The notes: generated by a model from the sequence alone, not told the origin. A stretch of 6,895 bases of DNA from an uncultured Ruminococcus sp. (GCA_902782885.1 CACZOW010000251.1:1-6895); one strand, 5' to 3'. Numbered from the stretch's first letter, positions 1 to 6,666 are shown. Made by a program: numbers and translations.

Positions 1-60
1 ATCGCGTTTTACGAAAAACTTGCCGAACAGATAAAAAACAGCACAAGTATTATTGACTGA
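1..60 (+). CDS. C-terminal end of an upstream gene (partial)
   Basis: Frame 1 is open from the window edge to a TGA at 58-60 and reads IAFYEKLAEQIKNSTSIID. Only 19 residues are visible, so the product cannot be named. The next gene starts 33 bases downstream with a strong ribosome binding site, and no terminator-like hairpin lies between them, so the two are probably co-transcribed. The open frame could be chance over so short a stretch, but its end just before a well-placed ribosome binding site fits a real gene end. Confidence 0.55.
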   Translation: MAFYEKLAEQIKNSTSIID

Positions 61-78
61 CAACGCCTTAGCGGCTGC

Positions 79-84
79 AGGAGG
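79..84 (+). promoter_or_regulatory. Ribosome binding site of the M3 peptidase gene
   Basis: A perfect AGGAGG lies 9 bases before the ATG at 94. This fixes the start of the peptidase. Confidence 0.85.
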
Positions 85-93
85 AAAACGACA

Positions 94-1815
94 ATGGGAG
101 AAGTAAGAAACAACATCGATGGCAAATTCAGGGATCTCAAGTACGAGCGCCCCGATCTGAAAAAGGCGCGGAAGGATTTCGCGGAGTACGCCGGACAGTT
201 TAAGGCGGCAGCGACCTTCGAAGCCGCGGATGCCGCGTTCCTCGGCTTTCAGCGCATCATGGAGAGCGTGACGACGCAGAACACGATCGCCAGCATCCGC
301 AACACAATGAACATGAAGGACGAGTTCTACGATGCCGAGATCAAATTCTTCAACCGCGAGATGCCGAAGCTCATGATGACGCTCAAAAAAGCGGTCAAGG
401 CAGTGCTCGCGAGCCCGTTCCGCCCGCAGCTGGAGGAGAAATACGGCAGCCACATGTTTAAGGATTTTGAAGTCCAGCAGCGGCTGATCAAGCTGACCAC
501 CGTGCTGCCTTCGATCCGCGAGAACAATCTGGGCACCGAATACTCCAAGACCGCCGCGGCCTGTTCCGTGGAGTTCATGGGGGAGAAGTGCAATTTTTAC
601 GGACTTCTGCGCCACATGCAGTCCACCGACCGTGAGGAGCGCAAGGCGGCGTTCGAAGCGTGGGCCGGGCTCTATGAAAGCGTCTCGGACAAGCTTGACG
701 CCCAGTACGCCAAACTGGTCAAAACGCGGAGCCTCATTGCCCGCCGGCTGGGTTTCAAAAACTATATTGACTACGTTTACCTGGCCCGCGGCCGGTACGA
801 CTACGACGCGCAGAAAGTCGCGGAATTCCGCGAGGCGGTCCGCAAGTATATTACGCCGCTGTGCGACCGACTGTTCCGGGAGCAGGCGGGGCGACTGGGC
901 ATCGAGAAACTCGAGTGGTACGACGAGAGCCTCTGCTATCCCGACGGCAACGCGCTTCCCGCCGGCACGCCGGAGGAACTTACCGAAAAGGCGCGCCTGA
1001 TGTACGAAGAGATGTCTCCCGAGACCGGCGAATTCTTCAACTTTATGACGGAGCATGAGCTGTTCGATTTCGTCACCCGCGAGAACAAGCACCTGGGCGG
1101 CTACTGCACGTTTTTGCCGGATTACAAAGCGCCGTTCATCTTCTCGAACTTCAACGGCACCTCCGCCGACATCGACGTGCTGACCCACGAGGCTGGGCAC
1201 GCATTCGAAGCGTTCTACGCATCCCGCCGGCTGCCGCTGGCAATGCAGGCCTTCTCCACCAGCGAGATCGACGAGATCCACTCCATGACCATGGAACTGT
1301 TCGCGTACCCGTATATGGAGCGGTTCTTCGGCGAAAAAACGGACAAGTATATTTACGCCCACTTCACCGACGCGATCAAGACGATCCCGTATCTGGTGAG
1401 CGTTGACGAATTCCAGCATCGCGTGTTCGAGAATCCGGGCTCAACTTCGGCAGATTGGCGCCGGTTCTGGCGCGAGATCGAGGCCAAATACATGCCCTGG
1501 CGCAGCTACGGCGGCAACGCCTTCCTGGAAGGCGGCGGCTTCTGGATGCAGAAACAGCACATTTTCCTCTATCCGTTCTACTACGTCGATTACGCGCTGG
1601 CGCAGCTCGGCGCGTTCTCCCTTTACCGCATGCAGACGGAGGGCGGCAACGCCTGGGCGAGCTACCTGAAGCTCTGCGGCCTGGGCGGCATGTACGGCTA
1701 CTTCGAGACTCTTAAGCGCGCGGACATCCCGATGCCCCTCGAGCCCGAAACGGTGAAGGAGCTGGCAACGTTTGCAGGCGTTCAGGCGGAAAAGCTTAAA
1801 GAAAATGTCACTTAA
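94..1815 (+). CDS. M3-family zinc oligoendopeptidase
   Basis: This 573-residue cytoplasmic metallopeptidase probably cleaves short peptides inside the cell. It has no signal peptide. The zinc site is visible: HEAGH at residues 365-369 gives ligands H365 and H369 with catalytic E366. The third ligand is probably E394 in the segment EIDEIHSM, 29 residues after the first His, the spacing known for M3 enzymes such as thimet oligopeptidase. Near the C-terminus, QKQHIFLYPFYYVDYALAQ (486-504) carries the His and Tyr residues that usually complete the M3 active site. The N-terminal 200 residues are helix-rich, as in this family. The length fits the roughly 550-570-residue M3 subgroup that is related to, but shorter than, classical PepF, so I give no gene symbol. 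The gene is intact and probably co-transcribed with the gene that ends at base 60. Family assignment is firm; the peptide substrates are unknown. Confidence 0.95.
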   Translation: MGEVRNNIDGKFRDLKYERPDLKKARKDFAEYAGQFKAAATFEAADAAFLGFQRIMESVTTQNTIASIRNTMNMKDEFYDAEIKFFNREMPKLMMTLKKAVKAVLASPFRPQLEEKYGSHMFKDFEVQQRLIKLTTVLPSIRENNLGTEYSKTAAACSVEFMGEKCNFYGLLRHMQSTDREERKAAFEAWAGLYESVSDKLDAQYAKLVKTRSLIARRLGFKNYIDYVYLARGRYDYDAQKVAEFREAVRKYITPLCDRLFREQAGRLGIEKLEWYDESLCYPDGNALPAGTPEELTEKARLMYEEMSPETGEFFNFMTEHELFDFVTRENKHLGGYCTFLPDYKAPFIFSNFNGTSADIDVLTHEAGHAFEAFYASRRLPLAMQAFSTSEIDEIHSMTMELFAYPYMERFFGEKTDKYIYAHFTDAIKTIPYLVSVDEFQHRVFENPGSTSADWRRFWREIEAKYMPWRSYGGNAFLEGGGFWMQKQHIFLYPFYYVDYALAQLGAFSLYRMQTEGGNAWASYLKLCGLGGMYGYFETLKRADIPMPLEPETVKELATFAGVQAEKLKENVT

Positions 1816-1822
1816 GTGCCAT

Positions 1823-1855
1823 AGTAAATGAGGCTTGGTAAATGCCTCATTTACT
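1823..1855 (+). terminator. 12-bp perfect hairpin, probable terminator of the M3 peptidase gene
   Basis: AGTAAATGAGGC (1823-1834) and its exact reverse complement (1844-1855) flank a 9-base loop, starting 7 bases after the stop codon. Only TT follows before G1858, so the U-tract is very short. The stem is AT-rich at its base. It may terminate inefficiently or mainly protect the 3' end of the mRNA. The -35 box of the next promoter begins at the first base after the stem. Confidence 0.65.
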
Positions 1856-1884
1856 TTGACATTGTCCATTGAACATGCTATAAT
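1856..1884 (+). promoter_or_regulatory. Consensus sigma-A promoter with extended -10
   Basis: TTGACA (1856-1861) and TATAAT (1879-1884) are both perfect consensus hexamers, separated by the optimal 17 bp. A TG at 1876-1877 makes an extended -10. Transcription should start near 1890-1892, giving a leader of about 55 bases before the lipoprotein start at 1947. It is expected to be strong and mainly constitutive unless a repressor overlaps it. No clear operator is seen apart from the adjoining terminator-like hairpin. Confidence 0.9.
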
Positions 1885-1930
1885 CAGCGCACTGCCACGC
1901 TGAATATGGCAACCATTTCGATTCCATTTT

Positions 1931-1939
1931 GAAAGGAAG
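1931..1939 (+). promoter_or_regulatory. Ribosome binding site deciding the lipoprotein start
   Basis: GAAAGGAAG lies 7 bases before the ATG at 1947. An in-frame TTG at 1929 would extend the protein by six residues, but that codon sits immediately before this binding site and has none of its own, so ATG 1947 is chosen. Confidence 0.8.
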
Positions 1940-1946
1940 AAAAAAC

Positions 1947-3479
1947 ATGAACAAACGTTTACTGGCGGTCATCGTTGCCTGCGTTCTGATCGTTACGGCG
2001 TTCGCCGGCTGCAATACCGCGAAACCCGCGGACAACGAGCCCACGAAAGAACCCGCTAAAGTGACCGATGCTCCTAAGGCTACCGACGTGCCGGTGGTCA
2101 CGGAAGCTCCCGCGCCCACAGAGGTTCCTACCGAAGCACCCACGAAAGAACCCAAGCCTACGATGGATACGGGCGGCATTGACGCGATCATTTTTGATCT
2201 CGAAGAAGGCGTCATCGAGAATCAGGCCTGCAACGTTGGGATCAGCGACGAGGGCCCCTGGCTCAGTATTGTCACCGACATCGGCGATAACTGGGTGGTC
2301 TTCCATTTTGACGAGGGCTTTGAGACCGCGAATTATCCGTTTATTGCGTTCAAATACAGACTCGGCTACGGTCAGAGCATCCGCAATACCAACCACTTCT
2401 ATTCGATCAACGAAGTCAGCCACGGTCCCGAAGGCAAAGAAGGCCTCTGGTCTGACATTACATGGACGTCCGACCTTGACTGGCATACCGGCACGCTGAA
2501 TCTCGCGGAGCAGTTCGCGGCGGCGGAAGGCGCCTGGACCGGCATCCGTTTCCCCACACCGGATACCAGAGACGGTGAACTCGCGATCGCGTGGCTTGGC
2601 GCGTTCAAGAGCGAAGAAGATATCGCCAAGTATGACGCCGCGTTCAACGCCTCGTACGGCAGCCAGCTCGTTAAAGCTGAAAAGCCCGATGAGAACGACA
2701 AAGAGGAAGATGTTCCGATCCTTGACGATGAATTCGACGAGATGGTGCTGGACTTCGAAGATTTCGACGACTCCGCCAGCATGGCCGGCCTTGATTACGA
2801 TATGTACGCATACTGTGTCGGTGCTAACGGCTCCAAGATTATTGACATCGACGGGAATCTGGTCGCGAATATTTCGTTTGACGCCCTTTACTACAACGGC
2901 ATCATCAAGTCCGGCACGGGCTACACCTGCACGTTCAAATACAAGGATGACTGTGTCGATACCAACTTCGGCGGCTTCATATTCAACTGGGGCGACGAAC
3001 AGAATACCACCCGCAATCTGTTTGAGAACAACGGTCTTGAAGGCGACGGCAGAGGCTCTCTTGTAAGCCCCAGCGGCTGCGGCGTGTTCTTTATGGCTCC
3101 GAGCAAGATCAAAGTTTATATTCCGGTCTGGGATCTCGAGGCCAACAAGAAGTCCTACATTTCCACGATCATTGAGACCGACGTTGATTTCAAGACCAAC
3201 TTTGTCAATATCAAAGTCGAGGACAACGGCACCGATACCGTTACCGTCACCGCCAACGATACTGTACTCTTCAAAGTCGTTTACGACGATCCGGGTGTCA
3301 TCAACGCGGCGCTGGGATACAGTGAAGGGTATTACAGAAACACGAAGATCGTTGACGCTTCCGGCACGGAGCTTGCGGGTTCCACCAGCGCGCTCTTCTC
3401 GAAATATAAGAGCTTCGGCTGGGCCGGCCGTGCGCACGGCACATATGTTGACGACATCCAGATCGTTAACAAGAAGTAA
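1947..3479 (+). CDS. Lipoprotein with Pro/Thr linker and two predicted beta-sandwich domains, unknown function
   Basis: I do not recognise a named family. The 510-residue protein starts with a lipoprotein signal: MNKR, a hydrophobic stretch (5-20) and AFAGC with the lipidated Cys at 22 (Phe at -3 is less usual). Residues 23-75 form a Pro/Thr/Glu linker with repeated TEAP and TKEP units, typical of surface proteins that hold a domain away from the membrane. Residues about 78-230 look like one beta-rich domain ending in AWLGAFKSEEDIAKYD. An acidic linker follows (about 243-266). Residues about 267-508 look like a second beta-rich domain with an LDFEDFD start and a GTYVDDIQIVNKK end, a pattern seen in concanavalin-like or jelly-roll carbohydrate-binding folds. 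No catalytic motif stands out. It is probably a monocistronic unit, with its own consensus promoter and terminator. Lipoprotein status is confident; the sugar-binding role is inference. Confidence 0.9.
   Translation: MNKRLLAVIVACVLIVTAFAGCNTAKPADNEPTKEPAKVTDAPKATDVPVVTEAPAPTEVPTEAPTKEPKPTMDTGGIDAIIFDLEEGVIENQACNVGISDEGPWLSIVTDIGDNWVVFHFDEGFETANYPFIAFKYRLGYGQSIRNTNHFYSINEVSHGPEGKEGLWSDITWTSDLDWHTGTLNLAEQFAAAEGAWTGIRFPTPDTRDGELAIAWLGAFKSEEDIAKYDAAFNASYGSQLVKAEKPDENDKEEDVPILDDEFDEMVLDFEDFDDSASMAGLDYDMYAYCVGANGSKIIDIDGNLVANISFDALYYNGIIKSGTGYTCTFKYKDDCVDTNFGGFIFNWGDEQNTTRNLFENNGLEGDGRGSLVSPSGCGVFFMAPSKIKVYIPVWDLEANKKSYISTIIETDVDFKTNFVNIKVEDNGTDTVTVTANDTVLFKVVYDDPGVINAALGYSEGYYRNTKIVDASGTELAGSTSALFSKYKSFGWAGRAHGTYVDDIQIVNKK
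2040..2153 (+). repeat. 15-bp direct repeat in the Pro/Thr linker
   Basis: The 15-mer CCCACGAAAGAACCC occurs at 2040-2054 and again at 2139-2153, encoding the repeated PTKEP of the lipoprotein linker. It is a coding repeat in a low-complexity spacer, where length variation between strains would be expected. Confidence 0.8.
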
Positions 3480-3500
3480 TATTTGAGTTTGATCATGAAG

Positions 3501-3533
3501 AACGGCGCGCTCCACCGGGGCAGCGCCGTTTTT
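3501..3533 (+). terminator. Intrinsic terminator of the lipoprotein gene
   Basis: AACGGCGC (3501-3508) pairs perfectly with GCGCCGTT (3523-3530), and the T-run continues to 3533, then CTCT. The inner bases can extend the stem around one bulge. It lies 21 bases after the stop codon. GC-rich stem plus T-run is the classic Rho-independent form. Confidence 0.9.
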
Positions 3534-3585
3534 CTCTGCGGAAGGGCGGCGCGCTGACGCGTTTGGCGGAGATGACGGAACGGCG

Positions 3586-3591
3586 AAAGGA
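3586..3591 (+). promoter_or_regulatory. Ribosome binding site of the YcxB-like gene
   Basis: AAAGGA lies 10 bases before the ATG at 3602. No convincing -35/-10 pair was found between the terminator at 3533 and this site, so the promoter of this gene is not identified. Confidence 0.6.
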
Positions 3592-3601
3592 ATGAATTGC
3601 C

Positions 3602-4135
3602 ATGATTTTTGAAAACAGATATATCAGCGATGACAATAAGCTCAGGGAGATCTGCGATTTCCTTTATCTGAAAAGGCCGGAGCGGAAATGGTTCCTGATC
3701 ATTTATGCTTTCTTAACATGTGCATTGACCGCGTACGTGTGCACCATGGATATTATCTACGTCAAAGGATTGTCCTTATGGAGCGTGGGTACGATACTGA
3801 TCGCCGGGACCTGTCTCGTATTAGTTCTCACAGCGCACCGCAGATATTTCAAAATGCAGAAAAAAAGGCGGCTCGAGACGAGCGGCACGCAGGACTCTGA
3901 AATACTCAGACGGGTGGAGGACGGCGTTTTCACTGTTGAGGATCTCACGACTGGCAGCCGGGAGGCGCCCTACAAGCCCGAGATCAAGCGGGTATATGAA
4001 TCTAAAGATTCGTTTTTCCTGATGACTGGGGCGCGGTGGGTAATGCTCTTTCCGAAAGACGCTTTCACCGTCGGAACCGCGGACGAATTCCGGGAGTATT
4101 TCCGGAGCCGTGGCGCGAAGATCAGAAAGTTTTGA
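3602..4135 (+). CDS. YcxB-like small membrane protein
   Basis: This 177-residue protein has two predicted membrane helices, about residues 31-48 and 57-78. Basic flanks (KRPERK at 24-29 and RRYFKMQKKRR at 80-90) place both ends in the cytoplasm. The C-terminal part (about 90-171) resembles the YcxB-like domain of Firmicutes: a beta-rich segment with SFFLMTGARWVMLFPKDAF (137-155), then a helix GTADEFREYFRSRG. The molecular role of this family is not known. Codon use differs from the upstream lipoprotein gene: three TTA Leu codons here, against none after codon 5 there. The AT-richer codons of the membrane segments may explain part of this. The stop codon abuts the stop codon of the convergent gene. 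Assignment is by pattern only; a generic two-helix hypothetical protein is the alternative. Confidence 0.85.
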   Translation: MIFENRYISDDNKLREICDFLYLKRPERKWFLIIYAFLTCALTAYVCTMDIIYVKGLSLWSVGTILIAGTCLVLVLTAHRRYFKMQKKRRLETSGTQDSEILRRVEDGVFTVEDLTTGSREAPYKPEIKRVYESKDSFFLMTGARWVMLFPKDAFTVGTADEFREYFRSRGAKIRKF

Positions 4136-6499
4136 TTACGATTTATTGTAGATCTCAACCTCGGACAGCTGGAACAGGTGGCCGTCGTTAAATCCTTTCA
4201 CGTCCCGCAGCTTATATGCGTATATGCGCACATAGCGGGCGGTGTATGTTTTGTCCAGCCTGCAGAACGTCGGTTCGCCCTTTGATGGGAGTTCCGGCGT
4301 TTCGCATTCGTGTATCGACGTAAAGTCTTTGCCGTCGTCGGAGATCTCGATGCGGAAATTAAAGGGGAAGTAATTGCCGTCGCCGCGGGGATAGAGATCC
4401 ACTTCATTGAATTGCCGCGCCGCGCCCAGATCTATTCGTATCCATTCCACGCCGTCTTCGGTGGAGTGACGGTTCAGCGCGGAGCTCCAGTTGCTGTGGC
4501 GGTCTCCGTCGGTGATGTGGTCTTTGCTCCAGTCGCCGCCCAGGTCGCTGGATACTTTGACCGAACGCCCTTCGGCCAGGTTCGCGTTCGGATCCACCGC
4601 GTCGGGATCGGCGTAGTATTTGCTGTTGTCCGGCGCAGGAATACTGCCGTCATCGTTGTAGATCTCGAATTCCGCGATCTCAAAGCCGCCGTCCTGACAG
4701 CCTTTAGTCACATTCAGCCGCACGTACCGGGCCTGCTGCGGGTCGAATTTAAAGGACGGTATCGCTTTGTACGCGGCGGTATAATCGGTCTCCGAATGTA
4801 CTTCCTTCCAGTTCTCGCGGTCAACAGACACTTCCAGCGTAAAGTCGCGCGGGAACGTCTCACCGCGGGTGTACTCGGTACCGGCCGGGTAAAGGTCAAT
4901 TCGGTCCACTTCCGTCACGCGGCCCAGATCCACTTCAACGGTTCCTTTTTTCGCGCCCGTCTTATAGCCTTTTGCGATGGGCGACTTGCAGTCGCGCTGG
5001 CCGTCGGTCACGCAGTACGCGTAAAATCCGCTGCCGGGTTCGACACGGTCGACCGCCACCGGCTTTCCTTTGGCCAGGTTCTGCGGATCGGCGTCGATCA
5101 CGCGGTCAACAAAGTTATCGTGTTGTCCCGCGGCCAGCAGCACGAAGCCGCCCGGCAGGAAGTCCAGCGTGACTTTGCCGGAGGAAATATCCAGTTCCCG
5201 GTATTCGCCGCCCGTGCAGTCGTACAGGTGCGCAAGCGGTTTGGTCACGCGGAATTCGCATTGTCTGGAATTGGTGTAATCCTTATTTACGATCATCACG
5301 TAGTCGCGCCCGGTCTCCCGGTCTTCCATCAGCGAGATGATAAAGCCGTATCTGCCGGCGGGTGAGGTGTACAGCGGCACGTTCGCTTCAGTGCAGAAGT
5401 TGATATAACTCTCGGCGCCGTCCGTGTGATACACTTCCAGCGCGTCCAGACGGCGCAGGAGGCGGCCGGCGCGCAGGATGTCTGCGTTGACCGCTTTAAC
5501 GTCGTCGTAGATGGAGGTCTTTTTGCCATAGGGCGAAATGATGGCGTAGTCTTTCTCGTCGCAGAAGCCGGTTGTCCACCAGGTGAAGTAGGTCATGGAT
5601 TTGAGGCCGTACGCCAGTCCTGCGGAAGTATGGTAGCGGATCTCGCCGCCGTTGGTGCGGCGGAAATTGCCGCCTTCGCCGATGGACTGGATGTAGAACG
5701 CGGTGGGGACGCCGTATTTGAGCCCGATCTCGCGGAACAGATCCAGATTGTAGAACATGTCCGGATCGCCGCCGTAGTAGGGGAACGGGTACTGGTCGTA
5801 GCACAGGTAGCCGTAGTTTTCTTTTCCGGCGGCAACGATCGTGTCTTCCACGAAGCCCTGATAGTTTTCGAATACCCAGGTCGCGAAGTAGGGCAGGAAG
5901 TTCAGGCGGGGCATGAGGCCGCATTTCGAGATGGCGGCGCAGACTTTGGCGTACGTCCAGGGCTGGGCGGGTTCGTCAACGACGTGTATGCCGCTGATCA
6001 CGGGATTTTTGGCCAGCTCGGTGAGGTATTCGGTGAGCTTGGACTCGGACATATTCATCAGGTTTTTTCCGTCAACGCCGCACGAGTACGCGACTTTTAT
6101 GCCGCGCTCGCCGGCCAGCTTCAGCTGAAGGTCCGAGACCTCTTTGTTGATGGCGCCATCGCGGTTGGTGATCTCGATAAACGTGATGTTGGCGTCGCGG
6201 ATCCAGTCGTACTGTTCCGGCGTGGTGAAGTCGTGGGGCGGTTCCCAGAAAATGCCGATCTCGATGTTATCGCCGTCCGCGGGAAACACGTTCAGCGCGG
6301 GGTCTTCCTCCGGGTCGCCCGGGCCGTCTGGGTCAACCGTCGGCTGCGTTCCGGCACCGCTCCCGGAGGGCGTCGGATTGCCGCTTTTTCCGCAGCCGCT
6401 CAGCACGGTCAGCAGGCCGGTCAATACTGCCAGCAAAGTCAATAATGTTTTCCTGATTTTTTCAGCCTGATTACTGTGCTTGTTCGAGTTGTTTATCAT
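4136..6499 (-). CDS. Glycosidase-like lipoprotein with two F5/8-type C domains
   Basis: This 787-residue protein is probably surface-anchored and acts on a glycan. The signal peptide has an unusually long polar start (1-17), a hydrophobic core (18-34) and a canonical lipobox LSGC with the lipidated Cys at 36. A Gly/Pro/Asp linker follows (37-70). Residues about 78-345 look like a TIM barrel of the clan GH-A type: GIFWEPP (82-88), then GIHVVDEP (170-177) with candidate acid/base E176, then CYDQYPFPYYGGDPD (233-247), IQSIGEG (270-276) with candidate nucleophile E275, and MTYFTWW (302-308). A beta domain spans about 350-458. Two discoidin/CBM32-like domains occupy about 473-615 and 637-785, each starting NLA and ending in an E-(F/V)-E-I-Y-N motif. 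The start has AGAAGG 7 bases upstream. The family and substrate are not recognised, so catalysis is inference; a non-catalytic sugar-binding barrel is possible. Confidence 0.92.
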   Translation of the reverse strand: MINNSNKHSNQAEKIRKTLLTLLAVLTGLLTVLSGCGKSGNPTPSGSGAGTQPTVDPDGPGDPEEDPALNVFPADGDNIEIGIFWEPPHDFTTPEQYDWIRDANITFIEITNRDGAINKEVSDLQLKLAGERGIKVAYSCGVDGKNLMNMSESKLTEYLTELAKNPVISGIHVVDEPAQPWTYAKVCAAISKCGLMPRLNFLPYFATWVFENYQGFVEDTIVAAGKENYGYLCYDQYPFPYYGGDPDMFYNLDLFREIGLKYGVPTAFYIQSIGEGGNFRRTNGGEIRYHTSAGLAYGLKSMTYFTWWTTGFCDEKDYAIISPYGKKTSIYDDVKAVNADILRAGRLLRRLDALEVYHTDGAESYINFCTEANVPLYTSPAGRYGFIISLMEDRETGRDYVMIVNKDYTNSRQCEFRVTKPLAHLYDCTGGEYRELDISSGKVTLDFLPGGFVLLAAGQHDNFVDRVIDADPQNLAKGKPVAVDRVEPGSGFYAYCVTDGQRDCKSPIAKGYKTGAKKGTVEVDLGRVTEVDRIDLYPAGTEYTRGETFPRDFTLEVSVDRENWKEVHSETDYTAAYKAIPSFKFDPQQARYVRLNVTKGCQDGGFEIAEFEIYNDDGSIPAPDNSKYYADPDAVDPNANLAEGRSVKVSSDLGGDWSKDHITDGDRHSNWSSALNRHSTEDGVEWIRIDLGAARQFNEVDLYPRGDGNYFPFNFRIEISDDGKDFTSIHECETPELPSKGEPTFCRLDKTYTARYVRIYAYKLRDVKGFNDGHLFQLSEVEIYNKS

Positions 6500-6506
6500 A
6501 ATTTAG

Positions 6507-6512
6507 CCTTCT
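6507..6512 (-). promoter_or_regulatory. Ribosome binding site of the glycosidase-like lipoprotein
   Basis: Read on the minus strand, AGAAGG lies 7 bases before the ATG (6499-6497). It supports the long start, which keeps the polar N-terminal extension ahead of the signal-peptide core. Confidence 0.75.
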
Positions 6513-6532
6513 TTGCAGATAATTGCCGCGGG

Positions 6533-6562
6533 AACGGATGGCGCTCCAACGGATGGCGCTCC
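6533..6562. repeat. Two perfect tandem copies of a 15-bp unit in the leader
   Basis: AACGGATGGCGCTCC occurs at 6533-6547 and directly again at 6548-6562 with no mismatch. It lies between the predicted start of transcription (about 6571) and the ribosome binding site of the minus-strand lipoprotein gene, so it would be in the 5' untranslated RNA. In that RNA, GGCG-GAG-CGCC can form a short hairpin at the upstream edge of the repeat. Confidence 0.9.
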
Positions 6563-6577
6563 GCCGTATGCGGAGAT

Positions 6578-6606
6578 ATTATATCACTTTTCACATTTAA
6601 TTATAA
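6578..6606 (-). promoter_or_regulatory. Probable promoter of the glycosidase-like lipoprotein gene
   Basis: On the minus strand TATAAT lies at 6583-6578 and is preceded by TGA, forming an extended -10. With a 17-bp spacer the -35 position (6606-6601) reads TTATAA, only 3 of 6 matches to TTGACA. A second TATAAT at 6605-6600 lacks a good -35. A strong -10 with a weak -35 would suit an activator-dependent promoter, but no activator site is proven. The leader would be about 70 bases. Confidence 0.6.
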
Positions 6607-6632
6607 GCGTCGTTTGTTTGTTTACATGGTAC

Positions 6633-6666
6633 TTTTCCTGATTTCCTGATTTTCCTGATTTCGTGA
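6633..6666. repeat. Short tandem repeat TTTCCTGA, about four copies
   Basis: TTTCCTGA occurs three times with 8-9 base spacing (from 6634, 6642 and 6651), followed by a degenerate TTTCGTGA ending at 6666. It lies about 27-60 bases upstream of the -35 position of the minus-strand promoter, where activators often bind. A related TTTTCCTGATTTT (6448-6460) occurs once inside the signal-peptide coding region, probably by chance. Confidence 0.75.

Noticed and set aside
1441..1869. A 142-codon minus-strand frame over the 3' end of the M3 peptidase gene
   Set aside because: It mirrors the peptidase codons in register and starts in the terminator/promoter region; it is a shadow of the conserved peptidase C-terminus.
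1929..1946. TTG start six codons upstream of the lipoprotein ATG
   Set aside because: The TTG sits immediately before the GAAAGGAAG binding site and has no binding site of its own; ATG 1947 has good spacing and gives a normal signal peptide.
2527..2538. A GAAGGCGCCTGG sequence similar to the core of the 42-bp repeat
   Set aside because: It lies within the conserved-looking coding sequence of the lipoprotein, in a different context, and the similarity is confined to a short GC-rich palindrome; likely chance.
1959..3515. A 518-codon open frame antisense to almost all of the lipoprotein gene
   Set aside because: Its codons are the exact reverse complements of the sense codons, so it is open only because the sense gene avoids TTA, CTA and TCA after codon 5. 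The sense frame has a lipoprotein signal, ribosome binding site, promoter and terminator; the antisense frame has none.
4310..6445. Two long plus-strand open frames (4310-5365 and 5426-6445) opposite the glycosidase-like gene
   Set aside because: They are in the same mirror register, explained by the same codon bias. The minus frame has recognisable domains and a lipobox; the plus translations are low-complexity and match nothing known.
6612..6625. GTTTGTTTGTTTAC as a possible specific binding site
   Set aside because: It is a simple 4-base repeat without symmetry and no bacterial regulator is known to me for it; kept only as low-complexity sequence.
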